A stretch of DNA of 6,533 nucleotides from a bacterium (GTDB lineage Bacteria > Sumerlaeota > Sumerlaeia > MVZB01), in assembly GCA_023480605.1 (NCBI GenBank), contig JAMCWS010000441.1:1-6533 (forward strand), written 5' to 3'. Position 1 is the stretch's first letter; every line of letters begins with the position of its first letter. Below the pieces are notes generated by a model, which saw only the letters and a program-made list of their open reading frames with translations, ran no database searches and had not been told where the DNA came from. The translations under genes were made by a program, and so were the position numbers. This document shows positions 1-5,963 of the stretch, one piece after another.

Positions 1-1567
1 CCATGTTGATTTGCTCCTGGTCGGGCACCTCGGCGGCCTTGACCGGATCGTAATCAGGATTCTGCGACGGCAACAGGGCGCCGCTGTCCTTCAGGAATCC
101 TTCGATCAGCGCGTCGAGTTCCTTGACCATCTCCGGATTTGCTTCGGCCAGGTTGTTGTGCTCGCCCAGGTCGTATTTGAGGTTGTAAAGCTCATAACGA
201 TGGGCGAAGGCGCCGTCGGCCTGCTTTTCGCCTTCGTAGAAGAACCGGATCAGCTTCCAGTCGCCGCGCCGGACGTAGGCCGAGGGGCGTTCGCCGGTGG
301 CCGGGGTGTTGTGCGGGAAGAGGCAGAAAATGGCCTCGCGGCCCAGTTTCTCGCCCTTGAGGGCGGGCACGATGCTGATGCCGTCGAACTTCTGGCCGGC
401 CTGGGGCTTGAGGCCCAGCATGTCGAGAATCGTCGGATAATAATCAACGCTTTGGACGACCTGGTGACACTGCGTGCCGCCGTTCACCACGCCGGGCCAG
501 ACCACCAGCAAAGGCTCGCGGGTGCCGCCCTCGTGGATGTTGGCCTTGCCGCCGCGCAACGGCCAGTTGTTGGTGGGGGGCAGGCCCTCGACGCGGTCGT
601 ACATGTTGCCGCCGTTGTCGCCGGTGAAAAAGATGATCGTGTTGTCGGTCAGGCCGAGTTCGTCGAGCGTTTTGGTCAACGTGCCGATGGCGTCGTCCAT
701 GCTTTCGATCATGGCGGCCATCATCGGATTGCGCTGCGGATTGGCGGGATCGACCATGCCGCGGTATTTCTCGATCAGCGCCTTCTTGGCGTCGAAGGGG
801 GCGTGGACCGAGAAGGCCCAGTAGTTGAGGAAGAACGGACGGTCCTTGTTCTCGCGCAGGAATTTCACCGCCTCCTGGGCCATCCGGTCTTCGAGGTGTT
901 CGCCCGGCGCCCCGGTGAATTTCAGTTCCGCGGGGAAGGCCCACGGCGCCACGTAGGTCTTGGCCGGGCCGGGTCCCCACCAGTGGGGCACGTCGACGTC
1001 GAAGCCCTGGTGGAGCGGATCGTAGGGCTCCATGCCCAGGTGCCACTTGCCGAAATGGCCGGTCCGGTAGCCGGCGGCCTTGAGCGCCTCGGCCAGGGTG
1101 AAATACTCCTGCTTGAGCCGCGTGGCGCTGACCGTGCCGATGGCCTTGTAGGCCGGGTTGCCTTTTTTCGGCAGCGTCGGCTCGAGTTTGACCTCCGGCA
1201 CGTGGCAGGCCGGGGCCGTGATGCCGGTGCGGGCCGGCCAGAGGCCGGTCATGACGCTGGCGCGGGTGGGCGAGCAGAGGGGGTTGGCCGCGTAAGCGTC
1301 GGTAAACATCATGGCGCGCTTGGCCAAGGCGTCGACGTTGGGGGTGCGGTAGAACGAACTGCCGAAGACTCCCGTGTCGCGCCAGCCGAGGTCGTCGGCC
1401 AGAATGAAGATGACATTGGGCATTTTGCCGGCGCCGCCGGCGCCGGCCGCCTGGGCCGCCGCGCGGCGCAGGTTCAGCCCGCCCAGCGCCGCCGCGGCCG
1501 CACCCGCGCTCAGCGCCTTGATGAAATCCCGCCGTGAAAACATCCGCGAATTTTTTTCCTCAGTCAT
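1..1567 (-). CDS. Tat-exported type-I sulfatase, third of tandem trio (3' end cut off)
   Basis: Formylglycine-dependent sulfatase hydrolysing sulfate esters, probably in the periplasm. The frame is open from an ATG at 1567 to the window edge (522 codons). By alignment with the two paralogues only about 20 C-terminal residues are missing. Residues 11-17 read SRRDFIK, followed by an Ala-rich hydrophobic stretch: a twin-arginine signal. The metal-binding pair is D58-D59. C98 in C-S-P-T-R is the cysteine converted to formylglycine, with R102 beside it. Further active-site residues are K174 and H176 (F-G-K-W-H-L-G), H255 (S-V-H-A-P), D317-N318 and K341. The start is supported by AGAGGG 8 nt upstream and by the SRR position matching both paralogues; an ATG at residue 9 is a weaker alternative. 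It differs from its paralogues in having G, not S, before D317. The family is clear; the substrate is unknown. Confidence 0.93.
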   Translation of the reverse strand, partial: MTEEKNSRMFSRRDFIKALSAGAAAAALGGLNLRRAAAQAAGAGGAGKMPNVIFILADDLGWRDTGVFGSSFYRTPNVDALAKRAMMFTDAYAANPLCSPTRASVMTGLWPARTGITAPACHVPEVKLEPTLPKKGNPAYKAIGTVSATRLKQEYFTLAEALKAAGYRTGHFGKWHLGMEPYDPLHQGFDVDVPHWWGPGPAKTYVAPWAFPAELKFTGAPGEHLEDRMAQEAVKFLRENKDRPFFLNYWAFSVHAPFDAKKALIEKYRGMVDPANPQRNPMMAAMIESMDDAIGTLTKTLDELGLTDNTIIFFTGDNGGNMYDRVEGLPPTNNWPLRGGKANIHEGGTREPLLVVWPGVVNGGTQCHQVVQSVDYYPTILDMLGLKPQAGQKFDGISIVPALKGEKLGREAIFCLFPHNTPATGERPSAYVRRGDWKLIRFFYEGEKQADGAFAHRYELYNLKYDLGEHNNLAEANPEMVKELDALIEGFLKDSGALLPSQNPDYDPVKAAEVPDQEQINM

Positions 1568-1593
1568 TGCACCAGCCCTCTTTCGATTCAAAA

Positions 1594-1624
1594 ATAATGG
1601 CGTCTCGTCGTATGCATACGCCAA
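1594..1624 (-). promoter_or_regulatory. Weak candidate promoter with a 12-bp palindrome in the spacer
   Basis: Read on the minus strand, TTGGCG (1624-1619) and CATTAT (1599-1594) are separated by 19 bp, each matching the sigma70 boxes at 4 of 6 positions. The spacer overlaps the perfect palindrome CGTATGCATACG (1609-1620). This is the only promoter-like arrangement I find in the 109-bp gap before the third sulfatase. The spacer is long and the boxes are poor. One or two perfect 12-bp palindromes are expected by chance in a window of this size, so this is tentative. Confidence 0.2.
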
Positions 1625-1676
1625 GGTATCACTGCGGATCGATTCCGGCCCCCCAAAAAATGCCTTCCCGCCGTCT

Positions 1677-3317
1677 TTAACGCTTTTTCGGCTTGGACGG
1701 CTTGAAGCCGGCCGCCGGCAGCGGGAGGGGTTCCGCATAGCTGGCGTTCATGTGCGCGGCTTCGACATCAACGAGATCGGCGGCGGCGGCCGGATCGTAT
1801 TTAGGATTGGGCACGGGCAGCACGGCGCCGCTGTCCTTGAGGTAACCGTCGATCAGGGCGTCGAGTTCCTTGACCAGTTCGGGCTTTTCGCCGGCCAGGT
1901 TGTTGCGTTCGCTGATGTCCCATTTCAGGTTGTAGAGTTCGTAGCGATGGGCGAAAGAACCGTCGGACTGCTTTTCGCCGCCGTAAAAATAACGAATCAG
2001 TTTCCAGTCGCCCTTGCGCACATATACCGACGGATACTCGCCGGTCCAGGGGCCGTTGTGCGGAAACAGGCAGAAGATGGCCTCGCGACCGAGCGTGCCG
2101 CCCTTGAGCGCGGGGACGACGCTGACGCCGTCGAACTTCTGGCCGGCGGCCGGCTTGAGTCCCAGCATGTCGAGGATGGTGGGATAGTAGTCGATGCTCT
2201 GGACGACCTCGCCGCTGCGCGCGCCGCCCTTGACCACGTCGGGCCAGACCACCACGAGGGGGATGCGCGTGCCGCCCTCGTGGATGTTGCCCTTGCCGCC
2301 GCGCAGCGGCCAGTTGTTGGTGGGCGGCAGGTTTTCGATGCGGTCATACATGTCGCCGCCGTTGTCGGAGGTGAAGATGAAAATCGTGTCGTCGGTCAGG
2401 CCCTCCTCGTCGAGAGTTTTGACGAGCGTGCCGACGGCATCGTCGAGGCTTTCAATCATGGCGGCCATGACGGGATTGCGCTGGTGGTCGGCCGGGTCGA
2501 TCAGGCCGCGGTATTTATCGATCAGCGCCCGCTTGGCGTCGAGGGGAACGTGGACGGAGAACGCCCAGTAGTTGAGGAAGAATGGACGGTCCTTGTTTTC
2601 CTTGATGAATTTGACCGCTTCGGCCGACATTCGGTCCTCGAGGTGCTCGCCGGGCTGGCCGGTGAAGTTCAGTTCGGGGGGGAACTTCCACGGGGCGATG
2701 TAGGAGCCGGCGGGGCCGGGGCCGGGGTAATGGGGCACATCGACGTCGAAGCCCTGGTGCAGGGGATCGTAGGGGTCCTGGCCCAGGTGCCATTTGCCGA
2801 AGTGGCCCGTGCGGTAGCCGGCGGCCTTGAGCGATTCGGCCAAGGTGGTGTATTCGAGTTTGAGGCGCGTGGCGCTGGTCGTGCCGATGGCCTTGAATTC
2901 GGGGCGCGCGCCCTTCTCAACGCCGGCCGACAGGACCACGTTGGGCACGTGGCAGACGGCCCAGGTGATGCCCAGGCGGGCGGGCCAGAGACCGGTCATG
3001 ATGCTGGCGCGCGTGGGCGAGCAATAGGGGTTGGCCGCATAGGCGCTGGTGAACATCATGCCGCGCCGGGCGAGCGCGTCGATGTTCGGCGTGCGGTAGA
3101 AGGTGCTGCCGAAGGGGGCGGTGTCGCGCCAGCCCAGGTCGTCAGCGAGAACGAAAACGACATTGGGGAGGCGCTTGCCGCCCGCGCCGGCGGTCTCGGC
3201 CGCGCCGGCCCCGCGTGGCAGGCCCAACGGGCCCAACGCCGCGGCGGCGGCCCCCAGGCTCAGAGCCTTGAGGAATTCACGCCGGGAAACCGACCGGAAG
3301 TCATTATCGGATGCCAT
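1677..3317 (-). CDS. Tat-exported type-I sulfatase, second of tandem trio
   Basis: Complete 546-residue formylglycine sulfatase, of normal length for the family. It has a twin-arginine signal SRREFLK at residues 11-17, an Ala/Leu-rich h-region and a probable cleavage site near residues 38-41 (A-G-A-A). Metal ligands are D59-D60 and D318-N319. C99 of C-S-P-T-R is the formylglycine precursor, R103 stabilises it, and K175, H177, H256 and K342 complete the usual pocket. An ATG 10 codons further upstream (3347) is in frame. The start at 3317 is preferred because AAAGGA lies 10 nt before it and because it puts the signal and the active site at the same residue numbers as the upstream paralogue. The C-terminus is a Pro/Lys-rich tail. 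It follows sulfatase 1 after 159 bp containing a terminator-like hairpin, and precedes sulfatase 3 by 109 bp. No maturase is present in the window. The substrate cannot be read from the sequence. Confidence 0.95.
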   Translation of the reverse strand: MASDNDFRSVSRREFLKALSLGAAAAALGPLGLPRGAGAAETAGAGGKRLPNVVFVLADDLGWRDTAPFGSTFYRTPNIDALARRGMMFTSAYAANPYCSPTRASIMTGLWPARLGITWAVCHVPNVVLSAGVEKGARPEFKAIGTTSATRLKLEYTTLAESLKAAGYRTGHFGKWHLGQDPYDPLHQGFDVDVPHYPGPGPAGSYIAPWKFPPELNFTGQPGEHLEDRMSAEAVKFIKENKDRPFFLNYWAFSVHVPLDAKRALIDKYRGLIDPADHQRNPVMAAMIESLDDAVGTLVKTLDEEGLTDDTIFIFTSDNGGDMYDRIENLPPTNNWPLRGGKGNIHEGGTRIPLVVVWPDVVKGGARSGEVVQSIDYYPTILDMLGLKPAAGQKFDGVSVVPALKGGTLGREAIFCLFPHNGPWTGEYPSVYVRKGDWKLIRYFYGGEKQSDGSFAHRYELYNLKWDISERNNLAGEKPELVKELDALIDGYLKDSGAVLPVPNPKYDPAAAADLVDVEAAHMNASYAEPLPLPAAGFKPSKPKKR

Positions 3318-3398
3318 GACGAATATTTCCTTTCGCAATGGAGCCATCTATCCAGAAATGTAAACGCTGGAAAAACATCACGATTACCCACCTGTAGT

Positions 3399-3433
3399 AA
3401 AAGAAACCGCCCCGACCCATGAGGACCGGACGG
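3399..3433 (-). terminator. Intrinsic terminator between first and second sulfatase
   Basis: On the minus strand CCGTCCGGTCC (3433-3423) can pair across a TCAT loop with GGGTCGGGGCGG (3418-3407). This gives about 11 pairs, three of them G-T wobbles, plus one bulged G. It is followed at once by TTTCTTTT (3406-3399). It lies about 44 nt past the TAG of the first sulfatase, where a terminator would be expected. The wobbles and the interrupted T-run make it moderate rather than strong. The 81 bp left before the next ATG contain no convincing promoter boxes. Confidence 0.5.
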
Positions 3434-3476
3434 CATACCTCGATGGATCTCGGCCTTGCCTGGACCGGGCGCGAGG

Positions 3477-5114
3477 CTACGGCTTCGGCTTGGGCGGCAT
3501 GATGTTGGCCGGGGGCAAAGGCAGCGGCTCCGCGTAAGCCTTGTTCATCTGGTAGGTTTCGACGTCGGGCACCTTGGCTCCCAGCACGGGATCATAATCC
3601 GGATTGGGCACGGGCAGCACGGCGCCACTGTCCTTGAGATAGCCGTCGATCAGCGCGTCGAGTTTCTTGACCAGTTCGGGTTTTTCGTCGGCCAGGTTGT
3701 TCCGTTCACCGATGTCCCACTTCAGGTCGAACAATTCGTAACGATGAGCGTAAGTGCCGTCGGCCTGCTTTGCGCCGTCGAAGAAGTAGCGTATCAATTT
3801 CCAGTCGCCCTTGCGCACGTAGGCGGCGGGGAGCTGACCGACGAAGGCGGCGTTGTGGGGGAACAGGCAGAAGATGGCTTCGCGGTCGAGCTTGCCCCCC
3901 TTGAGCGCGGGGACGATGCTGATGCCGTCGAACTTCTGCTCCGCCGCCGGCTTGAGCCCCAGCATGTCGATAATGGTGGGGTAGTAGTCGATGCTCTGGA
4001 CGACTTCTCCGCTGCGGGCGCCGCCCTTGACCACGCCCGGCCAGACGACCACCAGCGGCTCGCGCGTGCCGCCCTCGTGCAGGTTGCCCTTGCCGCCGCG
4101 CAACGGGGCGTTGTTGGTGGCGGGCAGGTTTTCGGCTCCCGCGTACATCAGGCCGCCGTTGTCGGAGGTGAAGATGATGATCGTATCGTCGGTCAGACCC
4201 AGTTCGTCGAGGGTCTTCGTGAGCGTGCCGACCGCGTCGTCAAAACTCTCGACCATGGCGGCCATCATCGGGTCGCGCTGGGGATTGGCGGGGTCGATCA
4301 GGCCGCGGTATTTTTCGAGCAGTTCCGGTTTGGCGCCCAAGGGGGTGTGGACCGAGAAGGCCCAGTAATTGAGGAAGAACGGCCGGTCCTTGTTTTCCCT
4401 GATGAACTTGACCGCCTCGGACGACATGCGATCTTCGATGTGTTCGCCCGGTTTGCCGGAATCGATGTTGACCCCCTCGGGCCATTTCCAGGGCGACATG
4501 TAACTGGGCGGCCAAGCCAGCGGGGTGTGCGGCACGTCGACGTCGAAGCCCTGGTGTTGGGGATCATAAGGCGGATGCCCCAGATGCCACTTGCCGAAAT
4601 GGCCGGTGCGGTAGCCGGCGGTCTTGAGCGCCTCGGCCAGGGTGATGTAATCGAGTTTGAGCCGCGTGGCGCTGTCGGTGTCGATGGCCTTGAAAGCCGG
4701 ATTGCCCTTTTTCTTCACGCTGGCGTCGAGTTTATCTTGCGGCACATGGCAGACGGCCGACGTGACGCCGGTGCGCGCCGGCCAGAGTCCGGTCATGATG
4801 CTCCCACGGGTGGGCGAGCAGAAAGGACTGGCGGCATAGGCATCGGTGAACATCATGCCCCGGCGGGCCAGGGCGTCAATATGGGGCGAGCGATAGAAGG
4901 TGCTGCCGTAAAGAGATGTGTCGCGCCAGCCCAGGTCGTCGGCCAGGATAAATACGATATTAGGGAGCCGCTTGCCGCCCGCGCCGGCCGTCTCGGCGGC
5001 CCCGGTCTCGCGCGGCAGGCCCAGTTGCCCGACCGCCGCGGCGGCGGCGGCCGTGCCGATCGTCTTGATGAAATCGCGCCGGCTTACCATCCTCGTGACT
5101 TCCTGCTTCGCCAT
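3477..5114 (-). CDS. Tat-exported type-I sulfatase, first-transcribed of tandem trio
   Basis: Complete 545-residue formylglycine sulfatase. The twin-arginine signal is SRRDFIK at residues 11-17, followed by an Ala run (22-27) and a likely cleavage region near residues 38-41 (G-A-A-E). D59-D60 and D318-N319 are the metal ligands. C99 in C-S-P-T-R is the maturation cysteine, with R103, K175, H177, H256 and K342 completing the catalytic pocket. The ATG at 5114 has AAGGGG 9 nt upstream and a promoter about 60 nt upstream; ATG at residue 9 is a less likely start. It is almost colinear with the second sulfatase over the first 200 residues. It differs most around residues 197-222, a loop near the active-site mouth in this fold. 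That suggests a different substrate preference (inference). Export in a folded state by Tat fits maturation of the cysteine in the cytoplasm. Confidence 0.95.
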   Translation of the reverse strand: MAKQEVTRMVSRRDFIKTIGTAAAAAAVGQLGLPRETGAAETAGAGGKRLPNIVFILADDLGWRDTSLYGSTFYRSPHIDALARRGMMFTDAYAASPFCSPTRGSIMTGLWPARTGVTSAVCHVPQDKLDASVKKKGNPAFKAIDTDSATRLKLDYITLAEALKTAGYRTGHFGKWHLGHPPYDPQHQGFDVDVPHTPLAWPPSYMSPWKWPEGVNIDSGKPGEHIEDRMSSEAVKFIRENKDRPFFLNYWAFSVHTPLGAKPELLEKYRGLIDPANPQRDPMMAAMVESFDDAVGTLTKTLDELGLTDDTIIIFTSDNGGLMYAGAENLPATNNAPLRGGKGNLHEGGTREPLVVVWPGVVKGGARSGEVVQSIDYYPTIIDMLGLKPAAEQKFDGISIVPALKGGKLDREAIFCLFPHNAAFVGQLPAAYVRKGDWKLIRYFFDGAKQADGTYAHRYELFDLKWDIGERNNLADEKPELVKKLDALIDGYLKDSGAVLPVPNPDYDPVLGAKVPDVETYQMNKAYAEPLPLPPANIMPPKPKP

Positions 5115-5173
5115 GGTTTAAATCCCCTTCGTCGCGTAATGTCGCTTTGCATTGAAAAATAGACATAGGCCGA

Positions 5174-5202
5174 AGTATGGGCGGGAGAGCACGGAATGTC
5201 AA
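5174..5202 (-). promoter_or_regulatory. Sigma70-like promoter for the sulfatase cluster
   Basis: On the minus strand a perfect -35 box TTGACA (5202-5197) is followed by exactly 17 bp and CATACT (5179-5174), which matches the -10 consensus at 4 of 6 positions. Transcription would start near 5167 and leave a leader of about 53 nt carrying the AAGGGG ribosome-binding site before the ATG at 5114. This is the best promoter I find in the window and it lies outside the neighbouring repeat element. Confidence 0.6.
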
Positions 5203-5296
5203 ATCCCGGATGCCGGAAAGAGAAAGTCGAAATCGCGGATCAGATACCGGAGGGTCGCCTTAATGGCGGCTCCGTTGATCTTGGATACCACCCGGA

Positions 5297-5318
5297 GAGC
5301 CGGCCTCCATGCCGGCTC
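5297..5318. repeat. Short perfect inverted repeat (8-bp arms)
   Basis: GAGCCGGC (5297-5304) and GCCGGCTC (5311-5318) pair perfectly around a 6-nt loop. A few more pairs are possible outside across a 2-nt mismatch (CCG at 5292-5294 with CGG at 5321-5323). Neither strand has a T-run after it, so it is not a standard terminator. It lies between the promoter of the first sulfatase and the palindromic element. The rest of 5203-5342 shows no gene and nothing else I can name. Confidence 0.5.
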
Positions 5319-5356
5319 ATCGGGCCAATGCTGTCTCAAGGTCTTAGAGCGTGTCT

Positions 5357-5374
5357 AAAAACGTCAACGACGTT
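5357..5374 (-). terminator. Outward-facing terminator-like hairpin, left end of the element
   Basis: Read on the minus strand, AACGTC-GTT-GACGTT (5374-5360) forms a 6-bp stem with a 3-nt loop and runs into TTTTT (5361-5357), which belongs to the terminal repeat. Transcripts from aas, mntA and hepT would meet it before reaching the sulfatases. The stem is short and only half G+C, so its strength is uncertain. Confidence 0.4.
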
Positions 5375-5457
5375 GATTATGAAGGCCTGAAGGGCCGACC
5401 TTTACATAGCCCAGGGCGGAACGAAGCGAAGCCCTGGGGCCGCCGAAGCCCGGATCA

Positions 5458-5517
5458 GAGCCCTGTAAGGGCGACCTAATGTCGGCGGGGAGCCATTAGG
5501 TCGCCCTTACAGGGCTC
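5458..5517. repeat. Perfect 24-bp inverted repeat with 12-nt loop
   Basis: The arms 5458-5481 and 5494-5517 are exact reverse complements over 24 bp. They flank the loop TCGGCGGGGAGC (5482-5493). The pairing stops abruptly at both arm ends. There is no T-run, so it is not an intrinsic terminator. It sits at the centre of the 5343-5638 element. Confidence 0.9.
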
Positions 5518-5550
5518 CGATGAAATGCCGGATGCGCCCCAGGACTCCGC

Positions 5551-5581
5551 CGTGTGCGCGCCGCACGCGGCGACGCACACG
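5551..5581. repeat. GC-rich hairpin, 14 pairs with one bulge
   Basis: CGTGTGCG (5551-5558) pairs with CGCACACG (5574-5581). Inside it CGCCGC (5559-5564) pairs with GCGGCG (5567-5572) across a 2-nt AC apex, leaving A5573 bulged. It forms the right-hand arm of the palindromic element. Confidence 0.75.
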
Positions 5582-5599
5582 CCTTCATCCTGGGCTTTG

Positions 5600-5963
5600 T
5601 TAGAACGCCCTTGCAGGGCTTTTTAGACACACTCTGAGCACGTCGGCGATGCATCCCCGGATTCTGGGAACATCGTGAATGGCTGTGTTCCAGACGGTCT
5701 TCAGGTTAACGCCGAAGTATTCATGGACGACGACATTGCGAAAACCCGCCATCGCCGTCCAGGGCAGGGGACATCTACGTGCCGGAGCCTCAAATCGGCG
5801 GAAGTCGCGAGACGGCCTCGCCGATGATTTGAAGTTTGTGGATGATGGCGTCGCGCATCCTCGGCTCGCTCGAAAAACGCTCCCACGAAACGCCACGGAT
5901 GTAGTCCATGACGGCATCGGCCGCGACGATGATGTCATAGAGGTAGAGTTCTTCACTGCGCAT
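5600..5963 (-). pseudogene. hepT: Frameshifted HEPN toxin (HepT, DUF86 family)
   Basis: Remnant of a HEPN-domain ribonuclease toxin of the MntA/HepT type. The ATG at 5963 overlaps the end of mntA by 11 nt. The first 57 codons (helix YLYDIIVAADAVMDYI, then HKLQIIGEAVSRLPP) end at a TGA at 5790-5792. The expected continuation DLRLRHVDVP lies in a second frame (from 5796), and WTAMAGFRNVVVHEYFGVNL in a third. The first shift looks like one lost base near 5796-5798. The second is a 5-bp tandem duplication CCCTG-CCCTG (5760-5769). The catalytic R-x4-H-x-Y motif (RNVVVHEY, near 5718-5740), whose tyrosine is the AMPylation site in characterised pairs, is intact but out of frame with the start. The last 12 codons and the stop (5600-5638) come from the adjacent repeat element. 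Two indels within about 40 bp favour real decay over sequencing error, but the latter is not excluded. Confidence 0.85.
5607..5624 (+). terminator. Outward-facing terminator-like hairpin, right end of the element
   Basis: On the plus strand GCCCT-TGC-AGGGC (5607-5619) is followed directly by TTTTT (5620-5624) from the terminal repeat. It mirrors the arrangement at the left end. No plus-strand gene needs it, so any function would be to stop antisense transcription into hepT. On the minus strand the same bases encode part of the hepT tail. Confidence 0.45.

Larger units (their letters stand above)
5343..5638. mobile_element. MITE-like palindromic element with 19-bp terminal inverted repeats
   Basis: The left end (5343-5361) and the reverse complement of the right end (5620-5638) match at 17 of 19 bases, with the shared core GTGTCTAAAAA. 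The 296 bp between carry no plausible gene and are packed with hairpins: arms 5360-5365/5369-5374, CCCAGGGC/GCCCTGGG (5410-5417/5431-5438), a 24-bp perfect pair (5458-5481/5494-5517), a 14-bp pair with one bulge (5551-5581), and 5607-5611/5615-5619. A palindromic unit recurs in variant form: GGCCTGAAGGGCCGACCT at 5384-5401 and GCCCTGTAAGGGCGACCT at 5460-5477, the latter inverted at 5498-5515. No transposase is present. Just outside a GAG...CTC core the flanks read TTA and TGA, which both fit a TNA target pattern but are not identical, so a target duplication is not proven. It may be a non-autonomous transposon or another dispersed repeat. Confidence 0.7.

Noticed and set aside
3318..3347. Upstream ATG at 3347 as the start of the second sulfatase
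   Set aside because: The 10 extra codons overlap a good ribosome-binding site (AAAGGA, 3328-3333) serving the ATG at 3317, and would shift the Tat motif out of register with both paralogues.
11..5162. Three very long open frames on the plus strand opposite the sulfatases (11-1537, 1374-3422, 3456-5162)
   Set aside because: They mirror the sulfatase genes codon for codon. GC-rich codon use rarely produces the triplets that read as stops on the other strand. Their translations are Val/Gly/Ala/Arg-rich with no domain, while the minus strand shows full catalytic motifs in all three cases. The similarity between these frames simply reflects the paralogy of the real genes.
5152..5390. Short plus-strand open frames upstream of the first sulfatase
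   Set aside because: They overlap the promoter and the repeat element, have unremarkable composition and show no motif or ribosome-binding site.
5343..5638. CRISPR array or tRNA-like structure
   Set aside because: The repeats are inverted and irregular, not direct repeats with uniform spacers, and there is no cloverleaf with a plausible anticodon arm.
5600..5956. A continuous 118-codon minus-strand frame as an intact gene
   Set aside because: Only its second half (from G-F-R-N-V-V-V-H) is HEPN sequence. The first half is Ser/Arg/Pro-rich out-of-frame translation of the true N-terminal region, which reads correctly from the ATG at 5963.
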